DNA of 5,226 nt from Roseiflexaceae bacterium. GTDB taxonomy: Bacteria > Chloroflexota > Chloroflexia > Chloroflexales > Roseiflexaceae. Under the pieces are notes generated by a model. The model saw only the letters and a list, made by a program, of their open reading frames with translations. It was not told where the DNA came from and made no database searches. The stretch's first letter is position 1, and each line of letters begins with the position of its first letter. Where the stretch lies: contig CANHPK010000154.1 of assembly GCA_947462525.1 (NCBI GenBank), positions 1-5,226 of the forward strand, written 5' to 3'. The position numbers were made by a program, and so were the translations under genes. Shown here piece by piece: positions 1-5,028 of the stretch.

Positions 1-1
1 A

Positions 2-163
2 ACCGATATCACCATGGGCGCAGCCGGTATGCAAACTGCCCTCGTGATGACGGGTGCTACCACGCCAGAAGTGTTGGCCACCTGGGACGGCCACCGTCCT
101 GATGCCGTCTATCCGTCGGTGGTCGAATGTGTGGCTGCCGTGCTGGCACGAGCTGGTCGGTGA
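2..163 (+). CDS. HAD-IIA (NagD-like) phosphatase, C-terminal fragment
   Basis: The reading frame is open from the left edge to TGA at 161-163, giving 53 residues with the start outside the window. The fragment opens with T-D-I followed by G-A-A-G-M-Q-T-A-L-V-M-T-G and later P-D-A-V-Y-P-S. This matches the end of HAD subfamily IIA hydrolases, where a G-D-x-x-x-T-D-I motif carries metal-binding acidic residues and is followed by A-G-M-x-T-x-L-V-x-T-G and a P-D-x-x-x-x-S tail. Family members are cytoplasmic Mg-dependent phosphatases acting on small phosphorylated compounds such as p-nitrophenyl phosphate, phosphoglycolate or sugar phosphates. The physiological substrate cannot be read from this part, because the nucleophile and cap domain lie upstream. 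The high third-position GC matches the rpiA-to-ipk genes and contrasts with the next gene. Confidence 0.85.
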   Translation, partial: TDITMGAAGMQTALVMTGATTPEVLATWDGHRPDAVYPSVVECVAAVLARAGR

Positions 164-225
164 CGATGGGTTTTTTATTGACATAAAATACTTCTTTTCG
201 TGACCTCATTTGTGGATGAAAAATC

Positions 226-234
226 TGTTATAAA
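226..234 (+). promoter_or_regulatory. Candidate extended -10 promoter for the Thr/Pro-rich protein gene
   Basis: TG (226-227), one base, then TATAAA (229-234) forms an extended -10 element. Transcription would start near 241, giving a leader of about 27 nt. No good -35 is seen at 16-18 bp. A perfect TTGACA at 178-183 is too far upstream to pair with it. A second possibility is TAAAAT at 184-189 with GTGACG at 160-165 (18-bp spacer). Confidence 0.4.
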
Positions 235-267
235 GATAAGAGTGAGGTATGGTATATCGGAGATGAA

Positions 268-930
268 ATGCGTAGATTGTTGATAGCCGGTTTGATTGTG
301 GTAATTTTGAGTACTTTGGTGGTACAGGGTAGAGCCATGCAAAAGAATACGAGCATCCCCGGGTTGTTCTTCCCCAGTGCTACCCCAACAAAGACGAACA
401 CGCCAACCAACACAATGACACCGACGGTGACAATGACTCCGACGCGGACGCAGACGCCTACTGCGAGCAATACTCCCACGAAGACTGTTACTGTGACTCC
501 CAACCCTGTTATGAAAGTATGCGCAATGCAAATGAAGGAGTTGCTTGAACATCACTACTTGATCGGTTTTACTTCTGAAGAAATGACTAAACATTTATAC
601 TCACCGAGCGACAAAGAATTTAATGCAAAGAAAGAGCGAATTTCTGTGCTGGTTGATAAGTATGATGAACTGATGAAACCAGGAATAGACGAATGTGTTC
701 CAAGCATGTCAAAATTATATTCGAATGACCGTGGCATTCTGAGCTCTTTGTACCTTATTATCATTTCAGTGAATGCATGGAATTTTCCAATGGTCGACGA
801 TGCAATGCGTATCAATGCACAACACAGTTTTGATAATCCGAAAATTTTCCAGGAAGTGATGAGTGATCTTAAGTCCTTGAGGAGGAAGTATCCATCAGTT
901 GAGTGGCCAATTCCGCTTTCTGAGGAATAG
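268..930 (+). CDS. Exported or membrane-anchored protein with Thr/Pro repeat linker, unknown function
   Basis: This encodes 220 aa that I do not recognise as a named family. The start is supported by GGAG at 259-262, five bases before the ATG. Residues 1-23 form a signal peptide or anchor: M-R-R, a hydrophobic stretch at about 4-19, and a possible A-type cleavage site after G-R-A (21-23). Residues about 38-80 are low-complexity Thr/Pro repeats (T-P-T-x-T units), typical of extended wall or surface linkers in Chloroflexi and related bacteria. Residues about 81-220 look mainly helical and charged, with two cysteines (C85, C143) that could form a disulfide outside the membrane. The second half is visibly AT-richer than all neighbouring genes, which suggests a lineage-specific or acquired gene. 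It has its own possible promoter and no tight partner, so it is probably monocistronic. Being a real gene is well supported; the function is open. Confidence 0.75.
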   Translation: MRRLLIAGLIVVILSTLVVQGRAMQKNTSIPGLFFPSATPTKTNTPTNTMTPTVTMTPTRTQTPTASNTPTKTVTVTPNPVMKVCAMQMKELLEHHYLIGFTSEEMTKHLYSPSDKEFNAKKERISVLVDKYDELMKPGIDECVPSMSKLYSNDRGILSSLYLIIISVNAWNFPMVDDAMRINAQHSFDNPKIFQEVMSDLKSLRRKYPSVEWPIPLSEE

Positions 931-1076
931 TGCCAATATTAGGTTGTATAAAAACATGATTGAACTTTTGCGCATCCCTGTTTTTGGTCACTCTCTGCCG
1001 AAACAAAATTGATTGTTTTGGTGCAAGGAGATGTAACTCCGCCCGAGGTTAACTCAAAAGTGCTATTTTTCGATGT

Positions 1077-1118
1077 GGGAATCGACGGGCGAGGTATACC
1101 TCGCCCCTCTGAATTCCC
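1077..1118. repeat. Nested palindrome, REP-like intergenic hairpin
   Basis: The core at 1087-1106 is a perfect 20-base palindrome (GGGCGAGGTA and its reverse complement). An outer pair, GGGAAT (1077-1082) and ATTCCC (1113-1118), encloses it with an internal loop of 4 and 6 bases. As RNA or a single strand this folds into one long hairpin with about 8 core pairs plus 6 outer pairs. The GGGCGAGG/CCTCGCCC core resembles intergenic palindromes I associate with Chloroflexi genomes, from memory. It may act as a terminator or stabiliser of the upstream transcript, but no T tract follows. Confidence 0.7.
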
Positions 1119-1250
1119 GACCGTCTACTCTCAAAGTCTTCCATCGACACCCTGTCATTTGACGAGTCAAGGGCGTAGTGTTGGATGGATTTGAATGTAG
1201 ATATACCTTTTGGGAAGAAAGAACGCACCGTCTGTTTGAACGGCTGATTA

Positions 1251-1278
1251 AAACCTGAAACCTGAAACCTGAAACCTG
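1251..1278 (+). repeat. Heptamer tandem repeat, four copies of AAACCTG
   Basis: Four exact copies of AAACCTG run without interruption at 1251-1257, 1258-1264, 1265-1271 and 1272-1278. Short tandem repeats with a 7-base unit are known from cyanobacterial intergenic DNA, and I recall similar ones in Chloroflexi. This array lies immediately upstream of the rpiA -10 element, and each junction between copies creates CTGAAA, a 4-of-6 match to a -35 box. Confidence 0.9.
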
Positions 1279-1296
1279 ATATCTTCCGTCTATAAT
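1269..1296 (+). promoter_or_regulatory. Probable rpiA promoter
   Basis: A perfect -10 hexamer TATAAT lies at 1291-1296. CTGAAA at 1269-1274, inside the heptamer array, serves as a partial -35 at 16-bp spacing. Transcription would start near 1303, about 20 bases before the rpiA ATG. The ribosome binding site AAGGAG is at 1314-1319, four bases before the start. Confidence 0.6.
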
Positions 1297-1323
1297 CAAA
1301 TCAGCATTTTTCCAAGGAGCCAC

Positions 1324-2013
1324 ATGGATATCCGCGAACAATACAAAAAAACCGTCGGCGAATACGCCGCGAACTTAGTCGAGTCCAACACTGTTATCGG
1401 GTTGGGCACAGGCTCAACGGCCACCTACTTTGTCACGGCGCTGGCCGATCGGTTGCGTGCGGGCACGGTGCACGGGGTAATGGGTGTGCCCACCTCCGAG
1501 AAGACCGCCGCGCAAGCCCGCGCCGAAGGCATCCCGTTGACCGATTTGCACTCCCACCCGGTACTGGCGGCTGCCTTCGACGGAGCCGACGAAATCGACC
1601 CCCAATTGACGCTCATCAAAGGCCTCGGTGGGGCGTTGTTGCGCGAAAAAATCGTCGCTGCCAGCGCAGGCCAATTCTATGTCTTTGGCGATGCCGCCAA
1701 ATTAGTCAAAACCCTCGGCGTTGTCACGCCCGTCCCGGTCGAAATCGTCGATTTTGCACGACCGCTCTGCGCACGCCGGCTTGCTGCGCTCGGCGCACGC
1801 ACGGTCCTTCGACTGCGCAACGGTGCGCCCCAAATCACCGACGAAGGGCATGTCATCCTCGATGCGTTCTTTGACGGCATCAGTGACCCGCGCGCACTCG
1901 ACCAGGCCATCAAAGACATCCCCGGGGTGGTCGAGACCGGACTATTTGTAGGTATGACGACGGCCGCGCTGGTCGCTGGTCCCGACGGCGTCGTGGTCCA
2001 CCGCGCCTCGTGA
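1324..2013 (+). CDS. rpiA: Ribose-5-phosphate isomerase A
   Basis: This 229-aa protein interconverts ribose 5-phosphate and ribulose 5-phosphate in the non-oxidative pentose phosphate pathway, in the cytoplasm. The length is usual for RpiA. Visible motifs are the phosphate-binding G-L-G-T-G-S-T at residues 26-32, F-D-G-A-D-E at 85-90, K-G-L-G-G-A-L-L-R-E-K at 99-109, and D-A-A-K at 123-126. By alignment with the E. coli enzyme, D86, D89, K99 and E108 match D81, D84, K94 and E103, and K126 matches K121, so the active site looks complete. The C-terminal V-V-E-T-G-L-F segment (202-208) is also typical. The ATG follows AAGGAG closely and a near-perfect promoter lies just upstream. clpS starts 14 bp after the stop, so the two are probably co-transcribed. 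Its ribose 5-phosphate product feeds PRPP, nucleotide and histidine synthesis. Confidence 0.96.
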   Translation: MDIREQYKKTVGEYAANLVESNTVIGLGTGSTATYFVTALADRLRAGTVHGVMGVPTSEKTAAQARAEGIPLTDLHSHPVLAAAFDGADEIDPQLTLIKGLGGALLREKIVAASAGQFYVFGDAAKLVKTLGVVTPVPVEIVDFARPLCARRLAALGARTVLRLRNGAPQITDEGHVILDAFFDGISDPRALDQAIKDIPGVVETGLFVGMTTAALVAGPDGVVVHRAS

Positions 2014-2027
2014 GGTTCTCCACCGCC

Positions 2028-2348
2028 ATGAGTGATGTCATCACCACCCCAAAAATATCCTTCGTGGTTGCTGACCAGGCAATCAACGACCGCCCCTATC
2101 GGGTCATCATCGAAAACGACGACGTCACCTCCATGGACTTCGTGGTGATGGTGTTGACCGGGATTTTTGCACTGACGCTCGACGCGGCGGTCCAGGTCAT
2201 GTTGACCGCCCATCAGCACGGCGAAGCACTGGTCACCGTGTTGCCCTATCAAGAGGCGTCGGACCGCGTCTACGAGGCACACGCATTGGCGCAGAGCAAC
2301 GGCTACCCGTTACGGTTTTATCTCGAACCCGACGGTTCAGCCGAGTAA
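2028..2348 (+). CDS. clpS: ClpS, ATP-dependent Clp protease adaptor
   Basis: This 106-aa adaptor binds proteins with destabilising N-terminal residues and hands them to ClpA or ClpC for degradation by ClpP (the N-degron pathway). After a short flexible N-terminus (about 1-22), the ClpS core shows P-Y-R-V-I-I-E-N-D-D-V-T-S-M-D-F (23-38) and V-M-L-T-A-H-Q-H-G (57-65). N30, D31, D32, T34, M36, M58 and H62 correspond to pocket residues N34, D35, D36, T38, M40, M62 and H66 of E. coli ClpS. A61 replaces V65, a common variation outside proteobacteria as far as I recall. I chose ATG 2028. An in-frame GTG at 2010 would overlap the rpiA stop, has no ribosome binding site, and adds six residues outside the domain. 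GAGG at 2012-2015 is rather far from 2028, so translational coupling to rpiA is likely. The last 12 bases overlap the end of rdgB on the other strand. Confidence 0.93.
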   Translation: MSDVITTPKISFVVADQAINDRPYRVIIENDDVTSMDFVVMVLTGIFALTLDAAVQVMLTAHQHGEALVTVLPYQEASDRVYEAHALAQSNGYPLRFYLEPDGSAE

Positions 2349-2936
2349 TTCGGTCAGGATCTCTTTCAATTGCACAACCGCCTGCCCACGATGGCTGATG
2401 GCATTTTTTTCGTCCTGCGACAACTCGGCGATAGTACAGCCACGGCTCGGGAGCCAAAAAATCGGGTCGTACCCAAATCCGCCGTTCCCTGCCTCGGACC
2501 GCGCAATTGTCCCCTGACACTCCCCCGTGCACACATATTCTCGACCATCGGGCAGAACGACCGCGATGACGCAGGTGAAGGCAGCCGAACGATCCGCAGG
2601 GTCGAGCGCATTGACGGTGTCGAGCAACAGCCGGCGTCGCCCTGCATCGTCGAGGTCAGCAGTGCCGTAGCGTGCCGACAAGACCCCCGGCGCGCCATTG
2701 AGCGCAGTGACCGAGATCCCCGAATCGTCTGCGATGGTCATTTGGCCGGTTTTGGCGGCGTAACACCGTGCTTTTTGGAGTGCATTGGCGACAAAGGTCG
2801 TCCCATCCTCGGGCGCATCTGCACGGATGCCCAGGTCGCGCAACGACAGGCAGTGTAGCCCAGGTATTGCCAGGAGGGTGGCGTATTCGGCACGTTTATG
2901 TTCGTTGCCGGTTGCAATTACAATCGTCTGTTGCAT
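2337..2936 (-). CDS. rdgB: XTP/dITP pyrophosphatase (RdgB/HAM1 family)
   Basis: This 199-aa enzyme hydrolyses XTP, ITP and dITP to the monophosphate and pyrophosphate, keeping deaminated purines out of DNA and RNA. The length is usual. Visible motifs are A-T-G-N-E-H-K (8-14, nucleotide binding), P-E-D-G-T-T-F (42-48), A-D-D-S-G (69-73), G-A-P-G-V-L-S-A-R-Y (81-90), G-G-F-G-Y-D-P-I-F (152-160) and S-H-R-G-Q-A (181-186). E43 and D71 match the metal-binding E41 and catalytic D69 of E. coli RdgB. The usual E-N-A after T-F is A-N-A here (A50), a departure from the most common sequence. The frame stays open far upstream, but translation should begin at 2936: GAGG (complement of 2942-2945) lies five bases before this ATG and the family N-terminus fits exactly. 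The gene diverges from the prenyltransferase gene and converges on clpS. Confidence 0.96.
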   Translation of the reverse strand: MQQTIVIATGNEHKRAEYATLLAIPGLHCLSLRDLGIRADAPEDGTTFVANALQKARCYAAKTGQMTIADDSGISVTALNGAPGVLSARYGTADLDDAGRRRLLLDTVNALDPADRSAAFTCVIAVVLPDGREYVCTGECQGTIARSEAGNGGFGYDPIFWLPSRGCTIAELSQDEKNAISHRGQAVVQLKEILTELLG

Positions 2937-3011
2937 CGGAACCTCTACGGGGTGACTCTGGAGACATTGTCCCATATGCAGTCGCCGAAAGCGCGTATAT
3001 GTGCCGAAAAA

Positions 3012-3020
3012 TGCTACAAT
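3012..3020 (+). promoter_or_regulatory. Extended -10 promoter of the prenyltransferase-IPK operon
   Basis: TG (3012-3013), one base, then TACAAT (3015-3020) forms an extended -10 with a 5-of-6 hexamer. No -35 match is found at the expected distance. Transcription would start near 3027, about 20 bases before the ATG at 3048. A 7-base direct repeat, GCCGAAA at 2984-2990 and 3003-3009, flanks the -35 area and could bind a regulator. I could not find a comparable promoter for rdgB on the other strand. Confidence 0.5.
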
Positions 3021-3047
3021 CGAACCAATGAGAGCAAGGGAAAGACC

Positions 3048-3968
3048 ATGCAGCCGAATGTATCCTTGTGGCAAATTGTCCGTGGCACGGTGCGGACCAT
3101 GCGCCCGCATCAGTGGATCAAGAACGTCTTTATTTTTGGGGCGCTGGCATTTTCCGAAGAGCATCTCTGGCGAGATACCGGTTCTATTCTGACCGTCATC
3201 GCTGGGTTTTTTATCTTTTGCGCTGCTGCGAGCAGTATCTACCTGCTCAATGATGTGGTCGATGTCGACAAAGATCGGGCCCACCCACGCAAGCGGCACC
3301 GCCCCATCGCGGCCGGGATTGTACCGATCCCACTGGCCCAATTCATGGCGTTTGTGATGTTGGTTGTTGCGCTTGTCGGTGCGTGGCTGGTCGACGGTGA
3401 TCTCGATTTCATGTGGATTATCTTGACCTACTTGGTTGTCCAAGGGGTGTTGTATTCGTACATCCTCAAAAACATCGTCATTTTGGACATTTTCACCATT
3501 GCGGCCGGCTTTGTGTTGCGCGCCATTGCAGGTGCACTGGTACTCGATATCGGGATTACGCCATGGTTGCTGCTCTGTATGGGTTTGTTGGCAATCTTCC
3601 TCGGGTTGGGCAAGCGCCGTGCCGAGTTGGTTTTGTTGACTGATGGGGCTGCAACGCACCGCAAAATATTGCAAGAATACTCGATAGAGATGATTGATCA
3701 GATGCTGTCGATCGTGACAGCTGCGACGATTATTGCGTATACGTTGTTCACATTCACCTCACGCACGATGCCGCTCGAGCCATACCCGGTGATGATGGTG
3801 ACCGTTCCGATTGTTATTTATGCGATTTTTCGCTATCTGTACTTGATCCATCGCCAAAGTGGCGGGGGTAGCCCAGAGGAACTCGTGCTCAAAGACATCC
3901 CCTTGGCTGTGTCGATTCTGACCTGGGGGTTAACGGTATTGGTGTTGCTCATCCGCTTCCGCCCATAG
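3048..3968 (+). CDS. UbiA-family prenyltransferase, decaprenyl-phosphate phosphoribosyltransferase-like
   Basis: This 306-aa integral membrane protein has about eight or nine hydrophobic segments, roughly at 27-36, 46-67, 95-115, 121-139, 143-166, 171-187, 219-236, 247-265 and 284-303. It opens with R-P-H-Q-W-I-K-N (19-26). The UbiA Asp-rich motif is N-D-x-x-D-x-x-x-D at 68-76, then H-P and R-P-I-A-A-G (79-90). Y-S-Y-I-L-K-N and F-V-L-R-A-I-A-G follow (136-162), then G-K-R-R-A-E-L (188-194). These features are those of the branch containing mycobacterial Rv3806c, which moves phosphoribose from PRPP to a polyprenyl phosphate. The substrate here is inferred; another polyprenyl or aromatic acceptor is possible. 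An in-frame ATG at 2898 lies upstream of the promoter and inside rdgB on the opposite strand, so I reject it. AAGGGAAAG at 3035-3043 precedes ATG 3048. The IPK gene follows after 15 bp. Confidence 0.85.
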   Translation: MQPNVSLWQIVRGTVRTMRPHQWIKNVFIFGALAFSEEHLWRDTGSILTVIAGFFIFCAAASSIYLLNDVVDVDKDRAHPRKRHRPIAAGIVPIPLAQFMAFVMLVVALVGAWLVDGDLDFMWIILTYLVVQGVLYSYILKNIVILDIFTIAAGFVLRAIAGALVLDIGITPWLLLCMGLLAIFLGLGKRRAELVLLTDGAATHRKILQEYSIEMIDQMLSIVTAATIIAYTLFTFTSRTMPLEPYPVMMVTVPIVIYAIFRYLYLIHRQSGGGSPEELVLKDIPLAVSILTWGLTVLVLLIRFRP

Positions 3969-3983
3969 GATGAGAGGGACGGC

Positions 3984-4799
3984 ATGACCACGTTTATCAA
4001 GTTCGGCGGTTCGGTCATCACCGACAAACGGATCCCACAGACCCCCGATTTGCCTACCATCCACGCCCTCGCCCGCGCAATTGCAACCGCGCAGCAACAA
4101 GCGCCGCAGACGCGGCTCGTCGTGAGTCACGGCAGTGGTTCGTATGGGCATGTGGCAGCCGCCCAATACGGTATCCACCGCGGCCTCGCGCCAGATGCTG
4201 ATTGGTATGGGTTTGCGGTGACTGCAGGAGCAGCCTTGCGCCTCAATCGGATAGTGGTCGACGCGTTGCTCGATGTCCATGTGCCGGCTTTTTCGCTCCA
4301 ACCATCGACCACCGTCCAGACCGAAGCAGGCGCAGTTGTCGCCTGGGATACGAGCCACATCGAACGTGCCCTGACGCATCGGCTGACACCCGTCATCCAC
4401 GGCGACGTCGCCTTTGATCGCAGACAAGGGTGCAGTATTGCATCGACCGAGCTCTTGTTGCAATGGCTCTGTGCGGTCCCCACGCTCGCGCCGACGCGCA
4501 TCATTCTGGTCGGCGAGTCCGCGGTCTATACCGCGGATCCGCATGCACACCCCGACGCCGTGCGCATCCCCGTGATCCATCGCGACAACATCGACACCGT
4601 CATCGGCGGCGCTTCTGGCTCGTACGGCATCGATGTGACCGGCGGAATGGCCAGCAAAATTCGCTTGATGTGGTCGCTTATCACCCAAAATCATGCACTC
4701 GACGTCATCTTTATCCGACCCGATCCGTCACTGCTCTGTGACGCCATACGCGGTGTCGCCCTCACCGAGGGCAGTCGCATGACGTGGGAGCCAGAGTAG
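3984..4799 (+). CDS. ipk: Isopentenyl phosphate kinase
   Basis: This 271-aa amino-acid-kinase-fold enzyme is predicted to use ATP to convert isopentenyl phosphate to isopentenyl diphosphate, the last step of alternative mevalonate routes in the cytoplasm. Visible motifs are K-F-G-G-S (6-10, ATP phosphate binding), S-H-G-S-G-S-Y-G-H (48-56), P-V-I-H-G-D-V (136-142), I-L-V-G (174-177) and G-I-D-V-T-G-G-M-A-S-K-I (215-226). H56 aligns with the essential His of archaeal IPK (H60 in the M. jannaschii enzyme), which separates IPK from carbamate or uridylate kinases. Archaeal enzymes often have S-G-D in the region where S-T-E (152-155) is seen here. A bacterial IPK is known and characterised from Roseiflexus castenholzii, which supports a Chloroflexi origin. 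GAGGG at 3974-3978 precedes the ATG by five bases. The 15-bp gap to the prenyltransferase makes one operon. Confidence 0.9.
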   Translation: MTTFIKFGGSVITDKRIPQTPDLPTIHALARAIATAQQQAPQTRLVVSHGSGSYGHVAAAQYGIHRGLAPDADWYGFAVTAGAALRLNRIVVDALLDVHVPAFSLQPSTTVQTEAGAVVAWDTSHIERALTHRLTPVIHGDVAFDRRQGCSIASTELLLQWLCAVPTLAPTRIILVGESAVYTADPHAHPDAVRIPVIHRDNIDTVIGGASGSYGIDVTGGMASKIRLMWSLITQNHALDVIFIRPDPSLLCDAIRGVALTEGSRMTWEPE

Positions 4800-4847
4800 G
4801 TTACGCTCCTGAGAAATCCGGCGAGCGGACCAGGATTTGCGCCAGGA

Positions 4848-4886
4848 CGGCGGCGGTTGGGGGGCAGGGCCCCAATACCGCCGCCG
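4848..4886 (+). terminator. GC-rich hairpin after the IPK gene, probable transcript end
   Basis: GGCGGCGG (4849-4856) pairs with CCGCCGCC (4878-4885), with an extra C-G pair at 4848/4886. GGGG (4859-4862) pairs with CCCC (4870-4873) inside, with small bulges and a loop near 4863-4869. It starts 49 bases after the ipk stop and is very stable. No T run follows, so it is either a U-less terminator or an RNA 3' stabilising structure. Confidence 0.5.
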
Positions 4887-4931
4887 CCGTTCGTCTGTGG
4901 CTGTCCAGCCGCCCGCCGGCCCGGTTGTATC

Positions 4932-4976
4932 GCCCCACGGCATGCCGTTTATAGCCCCACGGCATGCCGTGGGGCT
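4932..4976. repeat. Direct repeat plus perfect palindrome upstream of the rRNA promoter
   Basis: A 17-base unit beginning GCCCCACGGC occurs twice, at 4932-4948 and 4954-4970, with a 22-base period. The second copy extends into a perfect 24-base palindrome at 4953-4976. Each copy also contains the 12-base palindrome ACGGCATGCCGT (4937-4948 and 4959-4970). The first copy can alternatively pair over 17 bp with 4959-4975 around a 10-base loop. The block ends 17 bases upstream of the rRNA -35 box. It could be a terminator for ipk, or a protein-binding site controlling the rRNA promoter. Confidence 0.85.
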
Positions 4977-4993
4977 CTGATTGAAAACTCGAT

Positions 4994-5022
4994 TTGACAC
5001 AGCCATAACCACGTGCTAATAT
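4994..5022 (+). promoter_or_regulatory. Ribosomal RNA operon promoter
   Basis: A perfect -35 TTGACA lies at 4994-4999, followed by exactly 17 bp and TAATAT at 5017-5022, with TG at 5014-5015 making an extended -10. Transcription should start near 5029. The A/T-rich stretch at 4980-4993 upstream of the -35 could act as a weak UP element. This is the strongest promoter in the window and fits its position about 180 bases before 16S rRNA. Confidence 0.8.
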
Positions 5023-5028
5023 ACACCT

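Larger units (their letters stand above)
931..1323. other. 393-bp intergenic region with repeats and the rpiA promoter
   Basis: No convincing gene lies here. An open frame from TTG at 1009 to 1194 has no ribosome binding site and crosses the palindrome. The region holds a weak AT-rich hairpin (998-1006 with 1013-1021, 9 bp including one G-T wobble), the nested palindrome at 1077-1118, a short inverted repeat TTGAC-ga-GTCAA at 1159-1170, the heptamer tandem repeat at 1251-1278, and the rpiA promoter and ribosome binding site. The 998-1021 hairpin has no T run after it, so it is not a classical terminator. Confidence 0.7.

Noticed and set aside
139..176. Intrinsic terminator after the HAD gene
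   Set aside because: T6 at 171-176 is present, but the only hairpin nearby (139-150) has about four pairs and ends 20 bases before the T run.
178..183. Perfect TTGACA as the -35 of the Thr/Pro-rich gene
   Set aside because: No -10-like hexamer occurs 15-19 bp downstream; the sequence at 200-207 does not resemble TATAAT.
175..594. Minus-strand open frames opposite the Thr/Pro-rich gene
   Set aside because: They are antisense to repetitive ACN/CCN codons, which produces Val/Gly- and Arg/His-rich translations. No start signal is seen.
1027..1040. GGAG-CTCC mini inverted repeat
   Set aside because: It has only four pairs with a six-base loop, which is expected by chance.
1009..1194. Small plus-strand open frame in the intergenic region
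   Set aside because: It starts at TTG without a ribosome binding site, spans the palindrome and has no recognisable protein features.
2898..3047. N-terminal extension of the prenyltransferase from ATG 2898
   Set aside because: It overlaps rdgB on the other strand, precedes the predicted promoter, and encodes no UbiA-like sequence. ATG 3048 gives the normal family length.
2337..3674. Minus-strand open frame of 445 codons
   Set aside because: Only the last 199 codons match RdgB. The upstream part is antisense to the prenyltransferase gene and has no family features, while the start at 2936 has a ribosome binding site and the correct N-terminus.
3930..4694. 254-codon minus-strand open frame opposite ipk
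   Set aside because: It is a GC-rich shadow of the IPK reading frame, without motifs or a supported start.
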